DNA of 64,000 nucleotides from an uncultured Muribaculum sp. (GTDB lineage Bacteria; Bacteroidota; Bacteroidia; Bacteroidales; Muribaculaceae): positions 1 to 64,000 of the forward strand of contig CAJUMZ010000015.1 of the NCBI GenBank assembly GCA_910587665.1, given 5' to 3'. Each line of letters starts with the position of its first letter. Position 1 is the stretch's first letter. The notes below the pieces were generated by a model. The model saw only the letters and a program-made list of their open reading frames with translations. It had not been told where the DNA came from and searched no databases. Shown here one piece after another: positions 34,212 to 43,604 of the stretch. A program made the position numbers and the translations under genes.

Positions 34212-35041
34212 CGGCGGTCACGCAATTTATAAGTTTGACTCTTTAGGAATTGTCCGAGGTCGGTGACGTCGGGGTGCTGTTTAAGCTCTTCAGGAGAGAT
34301 TATGTCACCCACGGAGACATGTATATCACTGTGGCATTTGCGCCACACCTCGGCGGGGAGGCGAAGTGTGCGCAGCCGCCAGTCAATCATGCCGAGAATA
34401 TTGAACCACACACTATTATGTCCGTGGAAATAAATCGGGATCACAGGCACTCCAAGCTGCTGAATAAGGCGTATGATCGACGGTTGCCACTCACGATCCT
34501 CGATACGCAGCCTGCCGTTGATCTTGCTTACCGCCCCGGCCGGGAAAAATCCTATCGGATTGCCACGGCGCACCTGCACGATAGCCTCCTTTATCCCCTT
34601 CATAGACACAGCCTTCTTTGCCGGGTCGTCAGATGCAAGGGCGTCGACGGCTATAAAATTAGGGCGCATCGCCGAGATGTGGTTGAGCACCATATTGACC
34701 ATGACTTTAAATTCAGGGCGAATCGATCCGATAAGCGCGATAAGAGATATTCCGTCAAGCGCGCCAAAAGGATGGTTGCTCACCGTGACGAAAGCCCCTT
34801 CCGGCAGCCGGTCAAGTACCTCCTTGCCATCGACTTTCAGGGTTATATCAAAATCTTTCAGCAGATTGCGGGTAAATTCAGGCCCGGGATTGTCACAATA
34901 TTTGTCATGCACGGCATTGACCTTGTCAAGCTCGATCCAATGGATCACCTTGTTGACCAATTTTTCATGCCCTGCAAGCTGAGGCAACAGCCCCACAATA
35001 TCATTATAATCGAGTACTGTACGTTTTATAGCTTCACTCAT
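34208..35041 (-). CDS. Lysophospholipid acyltransferase family protein
   Basis: A 277-residue PlsC-type acyltransferase, likely using acyl-CoA/ACP to acylate a glycerolipid or an ornithine/glycine lipid. The catalytic pattern NHPFGALDG (H-x4-D) lies near residue 90 and GFFPAGAVS near 170. No obvious membrane helix is present, so it is peripheral. The frame extends back to a TTG at 35062; the ATG at 35041 is preferred. It is the first gene of the acyltransferase, sigma-54 activator, lptE, TPR, secG operon. Confidence 0.88.
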   Translation of the reverse strand: MSEAIKRTVLDYNDIVGLLPQLAGHEKLVNKVIHWIELDKVNAVHDKYCDNPGPEFTRNLLKDFDITLKVDGKEVLDRLPEGAFVTVSNHPFGALDGISLIALIGSIRPEFKVMVNMVLNHISAMRPNFIAVDALASDDPAKKAVSMKGIKEAIVQVRRGNPIGFFPAGAVSKINGRLRIEDREWQPSIIRLIQQLGVPVIPIYFHGHNSVWFNILGMIDWRLRTLRLPAEVWRKCHSDIHVSVGDIISPEELKQHPDVTDLGQFLKSQTYKLRDRR

Positions 35042-35181
35042 ATCTTTATCAAAACAGGTCAATTATTTGCAACTGACCACCTATTTACCACAAAGTTACG
35101 AAAACTTGGATACAAGACAAAAAAGTAGGAGAAAATGTAAACCCGAAAGTGTTACAAATTCTCCTACTCCTCTCTCCTCAG

Positions 35182-35255
35182 CGGTGCGTACGGGACTCGA
35201 ACCCGTGACCCCATGCGTGACAGGCATGTATTCTAACCAGCTGAACTAACGCACC
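35182..35255 (-). tRNA. tRNA-Asp (GTC)
   Basis: 74-nucleotide tRNA read on the - strand. The acceptor stem is GGTGCGT with ACGCACC, discriminator G; the D arm contains AGTTCAGCTGGTTAGAAT, the anticodon loop CTGTCAC gives GTC, and the T arm contains GGGTTCGAATCCC. CCA is not encoded. It lies alone between the acyltransferase and the efflux cluster. Confidence 0.97.
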
Positions 35256-35544
35256 AAAGTTTTGTCGTATTTTATCATTTTTCAAAACCGCCTCTGCTGT
35301 TTTGCGAGTGCAAAGTTATATGCAAAATTTCATTCCTGCAAATTTTTTCGTCACTTTTTCAAAAAAATCTGCGAAAACAAGACAATTCAAGGGAAGCCCC
35401 CCTACTCGTCACGCTATTTCTGACTATTTTTTAGGCACCAAATTTTAGGTCCAAATATAATTATTATCAAAAAATCACTAATTTTGCACCGGAATTTGAC
35501 GATGCAGTCATGCTGATAAATGCCTGCGGAAGGTCAATATCATA
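35256..35544. other. AT-rich intergenic region between tRNA-Asp and efflux cluster
   Basis: About 290 bases without a gene. A TAATTTTG -7 box lies at 35480-35487 without a clear -33 element. No inverted repeat, terminator or second tRNA fragment is seen. Confidence 0.5.
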
Positions 35545-35685
35545 ATGTATAAATCGACAATATCAACTTCTGGCTTAGAAATTCTAAAAGAGTATAATAA
35601 TGATACAGCATCGTTTCGAGGTGAAACGAGTTCATACTCTATTGATATAATATTTCCTACTGATTTTTGGAATACGCTTCAGTAA
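35545..35685 (+). CDS. Small unknown frame (46 aa) before the efflux operon
   Basis: An ATG-to-TAA frame of 46 codons, MYKSTISTSGLEILKEYNND at the start and FPTDFWNTLQ at the end. It lies about 60 bases after a -7 box and 104 bases before the TolC-family gene. The codon choice looks plausible, but the product is not recognisable. It may be the end of a lost larger gene, a leader peptide or chance. Confidence 0.3.
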   Translation: MYKSTISTSGLEILKEYNNDTASFRGETSSYSIDIIFPTDFWNTLQ

Positions 35686-35788
35686 GTTAATACTTGCTGT
35701 GAGTTAGTTATGCGCCATGCCCATATGGGTATCGGTGCTGTTTTTCGTGTGTCTATATATAGTATTTTTAATAAACCAATAATCACAA

Positions 35789-37108
35789 ATGACAAAGACA
35801 ATCAGACTGTTAATGGCATTTGCCCTTATTTTCGTTCCGTATTCTTACGGCCATGGAATCCGGCAAATGTCTATCGGCGAATTGTTCACACTCGCCAATC
35901 AACAAAATCCAGACATCGGAGTCACAAACGAGGCAATAACTGTTGCGCGGCAAGGTGAGACTGTGGCAAAAAATGCCCGTCTGCCACAAATCAATGCGTC
36001 GCTTACATTGAGTTATCTCGGTGACGGAACTATCCTTGACCGGGATTTCGGCAACGCCATGCGTGACAAACTCCCTCATTTCAGCAACACTCTCGGAGTG
36101 GAATTATACCAACCGATATATACCGGCGGTGCAATATCTTCAGGTGTGAGTCTTGCCGAGAAAGGAACTGAAATGGCTGTAAATAACAGGACAATGTCCG
36201 TCAATTCGGTCAGGATGGCTATCGCTACAAACTATCTCGAACTTGCTAAAAATCGTAATCTTCGGAAGGTGTATGACGAGAACATACGCCTGACCGAGAA
36301 ACTTTTAGGCGAGATGAAAGCAAAACATTCACAAGGGATAGTCTTGAAGAACGACATAACGCGATACGAGTTAAGGCTTTCATCATTGTCGTATGACAAG
36401 CTGGCAACAGAAAACGCCATACGGATCTTCAACAACAACCTTGTTTCTTTGCTTGGGCTTGATGCCAATACCGAGATTGTTCCGGACATTGATGCGGATG
36501 GATTATTGACCTCCGAAGCCGATATGCACTCTTGGCTTGAAACGGCCTCGGAACATTCACCATCGCTTAAGAGTCTGGACATATCCGCAGACATTGAGCG
36601 ACTGAACCGTAAAGTCGCACACTCGGAGTACATACCCAAAATAGGAATTGTAGCGGGTGACAATTTTCTCGGTCCGGTGACTTTTGAGGTTCCTGCGTTG
36701 AACAAGAACTATAACGCATGGTTCGTCGGGGTGAATGTCAAATGGAACATCTCATCCCTTTTCACAACACCGAAATCCACGCATCGTCATGACCTTGAAC
36801 TGGCAAGAATACGGAATGAGAGGGAGGCGGCTACCGGCGGAATTGAAAGAGGTATAAACGAGGCCATTACGCTATACAGGCAGGCAGTAGAGCATTTGGA
36901 GATAGAGCGGAAGAACGTGCAGCTCGCCGAGGAAAACTATGCCGTGGTGTCAAACCGTTTTGACAACCAACTCGCATTGCTCACCGATATGCTTGATGCC
37001 TCAAACGCAAGGCTTGACGCGGGTGTAAGACTCGTGAATGCCGAAATATCAACAAGATTTTATTATTATCAACTTCACTATATAGCAGGAACACTCTCGA
37101 CATTATGA
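35789..37108 (+). CDS. TolC family outer membrane efflux protein
   Basis: A 439-residue outer membrane channel. Signal peptide MTKTIRLLMAFALIFVPYSYG, then the long paired helices of the TolC tunnel with two repeats; YQPIYTGGAISSGVSLAEKG and NVKWNISSLFTTPKSTH mark the two strand-forming regions. It overlaps the HlyD-family gene by four bases, so the three-gene efflux operon is translationally coupled. It would link the inner membrane pump to the outside and export drugs, bile salts or other toxic compounds; the substrate is unknown. Confidence 0.92.
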   Translation: MTKTIRLLMAFALIFVPYSYGHGIRQMSIGELFTLANQQNPDIGVTNEAITVARQGETVAKNARLPQINASLTLSYLGDGTILDRDFGNAMRDKLPHFSNTLGVELYQPIYTGGAISSGVSLAEKGTEMAVNNRTMSVNSVRMAIATNYLELAKNRNLRKVYDENIRLTEKLLGEMKAKHSQGIVLKNDITRYELRLSSLSYDKLATENAIRIFNNNLVSLLGLDANTEIVPDIDADGLLTSEADMHSWLETASEHSPSLKSLDISADIERLNRKVAHSEYIPKIGIVAGDNFLGPVTFEVPALNKNYNAWFVGVNVKWNISSLFTTPKSTHRHDLELARIRNEREAATGGIERGINEAITLYRQAVEHLEIERKNVQLAEENYAVVSNRFDNQLALLTDMLDASNARLDAGVRLVNAEISTRFYYYQLHYIAGTLSTL

Positions 37109-38139
37109 AACAAAAAACTCGCCGCCGGCTCCAGAACGCCGGAGTAATCATCCTCATACTTGCAGGATTCGCATGGATAGCGTATAAATTTATCGGATTC
37201 TCGTCATCGACATTCACAGATAACGCACAGGTATATCAACGCATAGTGCCTGTAAACAGCCGTGTGCAGGGTTTTGTGAAGGAAATCCGGTTTGATGACT
37301 ACACGCCCGTACACAAGGGTGATACCCTTGCCATAATAGAGGACTCGGATTTCCGTCTGCAACTCGCACAGGCAAAAGCAAACCTGCAAAATGCCCTTTC
37401 GGGAAAAGATGTCGCCACATCGGCTGTATCCACCTCGACAAACGACATAACCGTGACCGAGTCGGCACTTGCCGAAGTGGAGGCATTGTTGAGAAACGCA
37501 AAACGTGACCTCGACCGTTATTCGGCACTTCTTCAACAGGATGCTGTCACCCAACAGCAATATGACGCGGTGGAAACAAATTATCTCGCACTTGAAGCCA
37601 AACGAAACACGCTTGTGAGGCAAAAAAACTCCACCGGATTTGTGGCGCAACAGCAGCGTCACCGCCTCGGTCAGAATGTAGCCGGTATAGAGTTGGCGGA
37701 GGCTGCGGTGAGCCTTGCCGAACTGAATCTTTCATATACGGTCATTCTCGCTCCATGTGACGGATTTACATCCCGGCGCAACATCCAGCCGGGGCAGCTT
37801 ATCCAGCCGGGGCAGACCATCGTGTCGGTGGTTGATACCGGCGACACATGGATTATCGCCAATTATAAGGAAACACAGACCGCACGGATGACGGTCGGCG
37901 ACAGTGTGTGCATAGAAGTCGATGCCGTTCCAGATGTGAAATATATGGGTGTAATCGAGGCTATATCCAATGCAACCGGTGCAAAATATTCGCCCATGCC
38001 GCAGGACAACTCAACCGGAAATTTTGTAAAGGTCGAGCAACGCATACCGGTGAAAATACGGTTTGCCGCAGATACACCTGAAAATGAGATGGCTCGGTTA
38101 CGGTCGGGCATGAATGTGGAATGTAATGTAGTCAAATGA
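37105..38139 (+). CDS. HlyD/EmrA family membrane fusion protein
   Basis: A 344-residue periplasmic adaptor with one N-terminal membrane helix (VIILILAGFAWIAYKFIGF), a biotinyl-lipoyl-like domain (VNSRVQGFVKEIRFDDYTPVHKGDTL), a coiled-coil hairpin (about 85-190) and a beta-barrel part with APCDGFTSRRNIQPGQLIQPGQ. This is the EmrA layout, the type that pairs with MFS pumps. It overlaps both neighbours by four bases. It connects the MFS pump to the TolC-type channel. Confidence 0.93.
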   Translation: MKQKTRRRLQNAGVIILILAGFAWIAYKFIGFSSSTFTDNAQVYQRIVPVNSRVQGFVKEIRFDDYTPVHKGDTLAIIEDSDFRLQLAQAKANLQNALSGKDVATSAVSTSTNDITVTESALAEVEALLRNAKRDLDRYSALLQQDAVTQQQYDAVETNYLALEAKRNTLVRQKNSTGFVAQQQRHRLGQNVAGIELAEAAVSLAELNLSYTVILAPCDGFTSRRNIQPGQLIQPGQTIVSVVDTGDTWIIANYKETQTARMTVGDSVCIEVDAVPDVKYMGVIEAISNATGAKYSPMPQDNSTGNFVKVEQRIPVKIRFAADTPENEMARLRSGMNVECNVVK

Positions 38140-39731
38140 TGGGACACGGACCAAGCCCATTTACCAACAACCGCCTTCTGGTGTATAAGTCGTGGATGCC
38201 CCGCCGGTTGCGCTTCTGGTTGATTGTCATGTTCGCATTTTTCTACCAGTTGTCGGGTGGCGTGTATCTCGCGGCCCTGAGTCAGATGGTAGGGGAACTT
38301 TCATTTATCAGCGAGGATGTGACGATGGCAAGTTATTGCTCTCTTATCGGACTCAACATGATATTTCCGGTACTGTTCAGATGGAAATTCTATTTTTACA
38401 GCCGCCAGATGTGGTTCGTATCAAGCATAGGCTCCATTGCCTGTGCCATTGCCGCGCCGTATTCCACAATCCCTTGGATATTATGGCTTGTATGCCTGCT
38501 TGCCGGTTATTTTAAGATGATGGGAATGTTCGCCTGCATGAGTACCATTCAGTTAAACATAACCCCGACACGCAATTATGGCGTGTTTTTTCCTGTGGTG
38601 TATATACTTGTCTGCGGGGCCATCCAGATTTCCGGATTGATGACGGCCTATATTTCATACGATTTCAATTGGAAATTCGTATATCTTGTAATCATAGGAT
38701 TGATGTCGATTATCGACCTTATCGTTTATTTCATGATGAACCATGACCATCGTGGTGCGCCCTTCATTCCGCTAAAGGGAGTAGATTGGGTCGGTCATAT
38801 ACTTTGGGTCACGACATGCTGTATAGCCGCATGGATATTCAATTTCGGGGAGCATTATGACTGGTGGAACAGCCGTGAGATATGGTATGCGACATGGTTG
38901 TTCATTGCGGTGTTTGCCCTGACATTGATTGAATCACACTATAAAAAAGAACCGTTTCTCTCGTTGAAGGCTTTTTGCTATCCTACAACATGGCGGGTCA
39001 CATTCGTGCTGTTGGGAATTGCCGTTCTTCAGGCATCGGCCCATGTGTTGCAGCCGGTATTTATGAACGCGGTTGCCGGATACGATTATTTCACGATAGT
39101 AAATTTCAACTATCCTGAGATTTACGGCATAATTATGGGGGCAGTGCTGACATATTTCGCCCTTGTCAGATGGAAATGGCGAATGAAGATATTTTTCTTC
39201 ATCTGCTTTCTTCTGACCACATTCTACATTATCGCATCGTATTTTCTTATCGACCCTTCGACGGAAGCATGGCTGTTTTATATACCGCTGTTCGCTTTCG
39301 GAGCCGGAGAAGTAATGATGGAGGCAGGAGCAACCTATATGGTATGCCGCAATATTCCGTTTCAGCACATGTTCATGAATATCGCCATTATCGGGTTTGC
39401 CCGCTGTGGCGTAGGCACGGCAGTAGCAGGAGCATTGGTGGAACGTATGTTTGCATGGGCTATGAACAAGAATGTCATGTTGACATCCTCCGAGCTGGAC
39501 AATTTCAGTGGTGACAGTGTTTCATGGTTTGCAGAGTATTTTACCCAACAGAACATTATGCTTGCTGTCAAGGAATGTTACGGATATCTGATATTGTTCG
39601 GCATATTGATGATGCTGACAATACTGTTCGCACGGTTCAGTCCTTCCATGAACAGGATTTTGCCAACAATGAGTGCTGCGGCACGTTGGGTCCGCAATCC
39701 GCACGTCACTCCTGACCCGACATTAAGATAA
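38136..39731 (+). CDS. MFS efflux transporter (EmrB-like)
   Basis: A 531-residue inner membrane protein with about 14 hydrophobic helices, consistent with the DHA2 drug:proton antiporter type that works with an EmrA-like adaptor. The N-terminal cytoplasmic segment is followed by FWLIVMFAFFYQLSGGVYLAAL; the motif A region is poorly conserved, as in Bacteroidetes members of this family. It ends the operon, with a strong terminator five bases after the stop. It would use the proton gradient to pump compounds out through the TolC-type channel. Confidence 0.88.
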   Translation: MMGHGPSPFTNNRLLVYKSWMPRRLRFWLIVMFAFFYQLSGGVYLAALSQMVGELSFISEDVTMASYCSLIGLNMIFPVLFRWKFYFYSRQMWFVSSIGSIACAIAAPYSTIPWILWLVCLLAGYFKMMGMFACMSTIQLNITPTRNYGVFFPVVYILVCGAIQISGLMTAYISYDFNWKFVYLVIIGLMSIIDLIVYFMMNHDHRGAPFIPLKGVDWVGHILWVTTCCIAAWIFNFGEHYDWWNSREIWYATWLFIAVFALTLIESHYKKEPFLSLKAFCYPTTWRVTFVLLGIAVLQASAHVLQPVFMNAVAGYDYFTIVNFNYPEIYGIIMGAVLTYFALVRWKWRMKIFFFICFLLTTFYIIASYFLIDPSTEAWLFYIPLFAFGAGEVMMEAGATYMVCRNIPFQHMFMNIAIIGFARCGVGTAVAGALVERMFAWAMNKNVMLTSSELDNFSGDSVSWFAEYFTQQNIMLAVKECYGYLILFGILMMLTILFARFSPSMNRILPTMSAAARWVRNPHVTPDPTLR

Positions 39732-39735
39732 CACG

Positions 39736-39770
39736 CACTGTTTCGCGGATTTGCGAAACAGTGTTTTTTT
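39736..39770 (+). terminator. Rho-independent terminator of the efflux operon
   Basis: CACTGTTTCGC pairs with GCGAAACAGTG around a six-base loop, followed by seven T. It lies directly after the MFS gene. Confidence 0.93.
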
Positions 39771-39799
39771 AAGCGAATGTAGTATCGGTATGTAATATG

Positions 39800-41191
39800 C
39801 TATCGGATTATTTTCTCTCCGTTAATGATGTATAGACCGGAAGGGAGAAGGGACTCCGCCTGAGAGCGAGGCACTGAATGCAACACCTCAACTCCGCTTG
39901 GATGGTAAACATCTACGAGTTCATTACCGGTATCGGCATCAACATTGTCTATACCGCCGGTATAGCCTCCTTCGCCATAAAATCCTTTTATCATCGCATC
40001 CACCAGCTCCGGCTCATTAAATTCGGGAACGCTGCGAGACTCTCCGTCGGAAAGTCCCATCCAATGAAATGTGGCTATGCCACGGGCTTTTGTCTGCTCG
40101 ATAAAATAACGTGCAAATGCACAATTGTCTTCCTGTAGGGTCATATCGGTGCCCCATTCTCCGACAATCATCGGCGCGCCCTTCGATGTAAGATGCGTAG
40201 TCCAGTTCTTGACAAGCTCATTCACGGTGTTTTTGCCGTTTGCGAAAGTCTTGTCGCCGGGATAGGAATGTACTTCGAATATTATATGATTTTCCGCCTT
40301 GTCATCAGGCAGTTTCATATTTTTCAACGGATCTTTGAGATGAGAATTCCAATTGCCGCTACCGTCACACGCGCCGTAGGTACACACCACAAGATTTCTT
40401 TGTGCGTTATTACCTCCGGTAGCCCTTACTGCGTTGACAAAAGTCTGTGCATAGCTGTTGATTGCATCATATGCCTCTGTCGCCATCGCCTGATTATAAT
40501 TGCCCTCGCTTGCAAAAGAGGCGAAACACCATGAACGCTTCTCGTCAAGCATCTCGTTATATCCCTCAAAAAGAAGGTGCTCGTCATAATCCTTGAACTC
40601 TTCGGCAATCTGACGCCAAACCTCCTCAAACCGCTTATGCTGCGCGGCATAAGTGGCGGCATCGGCAACAAGCCATGCCGTAGAGGCGGCTCCGGTGTCA
40701 TGATGCACATTGAGTATACAATACATTCCGACATCGATCACATAATCGACAACCTCATGAATGCGATCCATCCATTCCCGCTGTATCTTTGTGCCTATGT
40801 CATCGGTGGCGGGATCCCATTTACCGTTTACCCACGTATTGAAATCAAATTTTGCCTCCATATGAGGGTACCATGTGACAGGGACACGGATCGCATTAAA
40901 TCCGGCTTCCTTGAACATTTTTAACAGTTCCGGCGTGGTCACGGGCTGTCCCCATGCCTTTTCATAGTCGGAGGGTGTGCGCCCTGTCCAATGCTCTATC
41001 CACATGTTTTCGACATCACCGGAATTGGAGTCAAGGGTGTTTCCGAGATTCCATCCTACTTTCATATTTGAGACTGCCTCTGATGCCGTCTCAAATGTTT
41101 CCGCACCCGCCATCGTAGCGGGAACAGCACCGGATATAAGCGATGCGAGCAAGAATCCTCTGCAAATGTTTAAACTGCCACTAAGTATCAT
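39800..41191 (-). CDS. Secreted GH5 endoglucanase-type hydrolase
   Basis: A 463-residue GH5 enzyme, expected to cleave beta-1,4-glucan or a related polysaccharide. Exported: the hydrophobic segment FLLASLISGAVPATMAGA ends in a cleavage-like site. Conserved parts are NLGNTLD near 48-54, FNAIRVPVTW, ILNVHHD, the acid/base E213 in GYNEM, HSY near 308-310 and the nucleophile E345 in GEWGT. The last ~60 residues, ending SGLYIINGEKIIR, resemble a type IX sorting tail or its remnant. It stands alone and not in a polysaccharide utilisation locus. Confidence 0.93.
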   Translation of the reverse strand: MILSGSLNICRGFLLASLISGAVPATMAGAETFETASEAVSNMKVGWNLGNTLDSNSGDVENMWIEHWTGRTPSDYEKAWGQPVTTPELLKMFKEAGFNAIRVPVTWYPHMEAKFDFNTWVNGKWDPATDDIGTKIQREWMDRIHEVVDYVIDVGMYCILNVHHDTGAASTAWLVADAATYAAQHKRFEEVWRQIAEEFKDYDEHLLFEGYNEMLDEKRSWCFASFASEGNYNQAMATEAYDAINSYAQTFVNAVRATGGNNAQRNLVVCTYGACDGSGNWNSHLKDPLKNMKLPDDKAENHIIFEVHSYPGDKTFANGKNTVNELVKNWTTHLTSKGAPMIVGEWGTDMTLQEDNCAFARYFIEQTKARGIATFHWMGLSDGESRSVPEFNEPELVDAMIKGFYGEGGYTGGIDNVDADTGNELVDVYHPSGVEVLHSVPRSQAESLLPSGLYIINGEKIIR

Positions 41192-41215
41192 ATATAAGGT
41201 TAAATGGTTGAAAAA

Positions 41216-41866
41216 TCAGAGCTGGCCTTGCTCTACAAGCACGCATACTCGCTCTATTATGGCGTCATCAGCATTTTTATCGGGCTTATAGCTTGTCTTG
41301 AGGTTGACGCCGAAGAATTTTCCGAATGTCTGCCAGAAACCGGCGCGGAAAGTGCCGAGAAAGGCTTTCAGTATCGAGTAGCTGCTTTGGTTGGTCTCGC
41401 GGTTGATGAGCTTAACAAGCATCTTTCCCTGCGACTTTGTAAATTTCTTGAGCTGCGGCTTGTATTGGGCGAAAATCTCCTTTTCCATCTGTGTAAGATG
41501 GGCTTCGCGCTCTTTCTGGGTAGGGAGGGTCTCGATATACTCATATGTCTCAAGGAGCGTCTCGGCAATCAGCTTTGCGTAAGGGAGGGTGCGTTTGACA
41601 TCACGCACCGTACGCCAGTAAAATTCCTCCTGCTTCTTGTTTTTGAATTTCATCGGAGGAAATACTGTAACGTTACGCAGCACAACCATAAGAGCCGTGT
41701 CGCCCTGCTCGGTGATAAAATGGTATCTGCCGTTGACCGGCTTACCTACCACGCTACTTGGCACAGGCACTCCGTCGGCGTCAACCTTTTGGGCATATGA
41801 GCCGACAGCACACAATATGGTCATGAACACACAGAATAGAATCCTCATAACCATATAACGCGACAT
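41216..41866 (-). CDS. DUF4294 domain-containing exported protein
   Basis: A 216-residue protein of the DUF4294 family, limited to Bacteroidetes. A signal peptide (ILFCVFMTILCAVGSYA) precedes the domain, which contains VTVFPPMKFKNKKQEEFYWRTVRDVKRTLPYAKL, the helical part TLPTQKEREAHLTQMEKEIF and INRETNQSSYSILKAFLGTFRAGFWQTF. The start could also be the ATG at 41848. It lies 27 bases after nadB on the same strand and is probably cotranscribed. Function unknown; exported. Confidence 0.88.
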   Translation of the reverse strand: MSRYMVMRILFCVFMTILCAVGSYAQKVDADGVPVPSSVVGKPVNGRYHFITEQGDTALMVVLRNVTVFPPMKFKNKKQEEFYWRTVRDVKRTLPYAKLIAETLLETYEYIETLPTQKEREAHLTQMEKEIFAQYKPQLKKFTKSQGKMLVKLINRETNQSSYSILKAFLGTFRAGFWQTFGKFFGVNLKTSYKPDKNADDAIIERVCVLVEQGQL

Positions 41867-41893
41867 TGCCGTAAAGATTGTATTGTCAGGATA

Positions 41894-43474
41894 TTATTCC
41901 GCCCGGCTCTCGGTGTGGGGATAGTCGACCGTATAGTGAAGTCCGCGTGATTCCTTGCGCTCCATCGCCTGGCGCATGATAAGATAGCCCACATTGATGA
42001 TGTTGCGCAACTCACATATCTCACGGCTCGCCTTGGAACACTTGAACAGTTTTTCCGTCTCCTCATAAAGGATGTCAAGGCGATTCCACGCGCGTTTAAG
42101 GCGCAGGTCGCTGCGCACGATACCCACATAGGTCGTCATTATCTGCCCCACTTCCTTTATGCTCTGGGTGATGAGCACCATCTCCTCGGGATGTCGCGTG
42201 CCCTCGTCATTCCAATCCGGCACATCATGACGGAAGCTGTAGTGATCCTTTACCTCCATGGCATGACGCGCCGCCGCGTCAGCATAGACTACGGCTTCTA
42301 TCAGAGAGTTGGAAGCAAGCCTGTTGCCTCCGTGAAGTCCGGTACAGGAACATTCGCCCACGGCATATAGCCGACTTATCGACGACTCCCCGTTGGTGTC
42401 AACCTTGATACCACCGCAGAGATAGTGGGCGGCGGGGGCAACGGGGATATAGTCTTTTGTTATATCTATGCCGAGCGACAGGCATTTCTGATATATGTTG
42501 GGGAAATGCTTCTTCGTCTCTTCCGGATCCTTATGGGTCACATCAAGATATACATGCTCGTCGCCATACTGCTTCATCTCGGAGTCGATGGCACGCGCCA
42601 CTATGTCGCGAGGGGCAAGCGAGAGACGGGGGTCATACTTGTGCATGAACTCCTCACCGCGCTTGTTGCGGAGCACGGCCCCGTAGCCACGCATCGCCTC
42701 GGTGATGAGAAACGACGGGCGGTCGCCGGGATGATATAACGCAGTGGGGTGAAACTGTATGAACTCCATGTCCTTGACAGTGCCTTTTGCGCGGTACACC
42801 ATGGCGATGCCGTCGCCGGTTGCGACGAGAGGATTTGTCGTGGTTGTGTAGACAGCACCCACGCCTCCGGTGGCGATGAGCGTCACACGCGCAAGGAATG
42901 TGTCGACCTTCCCGGTTGACGGATTAAGCACATACGCGCCGTAACATGTGATGTCAGGTGTGCGGCGTGTCACTATTTTACCGAGATGATGCTGGGTGAT
43001 TATCTCGATAGCGAAATGATTGTCGAATATGTCGATGTTGGGATTGTTCCTGACCGCCTTTACGAGGCTTTCCTGAATCTCGGCTCCGGTATTGTCCTTA
43101 TGGTGGAGTATCCTGAACTCCGAGTGACCGCCCTCACGGTGAAGGTCGAAATCTCCGTTCTCGTTTTTGTCAAAATTTACCCCCCACTTTATGAGCTCCT
43201 GGATCTGCGCGGGGGCGCCTTTCACCACTTTTTCCACAGCCTCGCGGTCGCTGAGCCAGTCACCGGCTATCATGGTGTCTTCGATATGTTTGTCAAAATT
43301 ATCCACCTCAAGGTTAGTGACCGACGCCACGCCTCCCTGGGCAAAATAGGTATTAGCTTCTTCAAGATCGGTCTTGCAGATCAAAGCCACCTTACCAGTG
43401 GCGGCGACCTTCAGGGCAAAACTCATTCCGGCAATGCCCGACCCTATCACCAAATAGTCATATTCGTAAGTCAT
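41894..43474 (-). CDS. nadB: L-aspartate oxidase
   Basis: First enzyme of de novo NAD synthesis; oxidises L-aspartate to iminoaspartate with FAD. The 526-residue protein shows the FAD-binding start YLVIGSGIAGMSFALKVA, the flavin loop TYFAQGGVASV, HREGGHSEFRILHHKDNTG, the active-site region IQFHPTAL and ITEAMRGYGAVLRN, and CGGIKVDTNGESSISRLYAVGE. A frame extension to 43510 is rejected because a TACCTTTG promoter box lies within it; the ATG at 43474 is used. No nadA or nadC lies next to it. Confidence 0.95.
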   Translation of the reverse strand: MTYEYDYLVIGSGIAGMSFALKVAATGKVALICKTDLEEANTYFAQGGVASVTNLEVDNFDKHIEDTMIAGDWLSDREAVEKVVKGAPAQIQELIKWGVNFDKNENGDFDLHREGGHSEFRILHHKDNTGAEIQESLVKAVRNNPNIDIFDNHFAIEIITQHHLGKIVTRRTPDITCYGAYVLNPSTGKVDTFLARVTLIATGGVGAVYTTTTNPLVATGDGIAMVYRAKGTVKDMEFIQFHPTALYHPGDRPSFLITEAMRGYGAVLRNKRGEEFMHKYDPRLSLAPRDIVARAIDSEMKQYGDEHVYLDVTHKDPEETKKHFPNIYQKCLSLGIDITKDYIPVAPAAHYLCGGIKVDTNGESSISRLYAVGECSCTGLHGGNRLASNSLIEAVVYADAAARHAMEVKDHYSFRHDVPDWNDEGTRHPEEMVLITQSIKEVGQIMTTYVGIVRSDLRLKRAWNRLDILYEETEKLFKCSKASREICELRNIINVGYLIMRQAMERKESRGLHYTVDYPHTESRAE

Positions 43475-43604
43475 AACGTATGAATAATATATTGACCGCA
43501 AAGGTAACAACTTTATGCGTCGGTTAAAAATAAAAATGCCGGCTTGCCTTGAAAAATCATATTCAAAACAATTAAAATCAAAATATAATGTGTAATTTTA
43601 CAAT

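Noticed and set aside
34250..35128. A 292-codon + strand frame opposite the acyltransferase gene
   Set aside because: Shadow of a real gene in GC-rich DNA; the product has no motif and starts inside the opposite gene.
35182..35255. tRNA-Asp as the attachment site of an integrated element
   Set aside because: No repeat of the tRNA 3' end is seen on either side, and the recombinase of the window lies 32 kb away.
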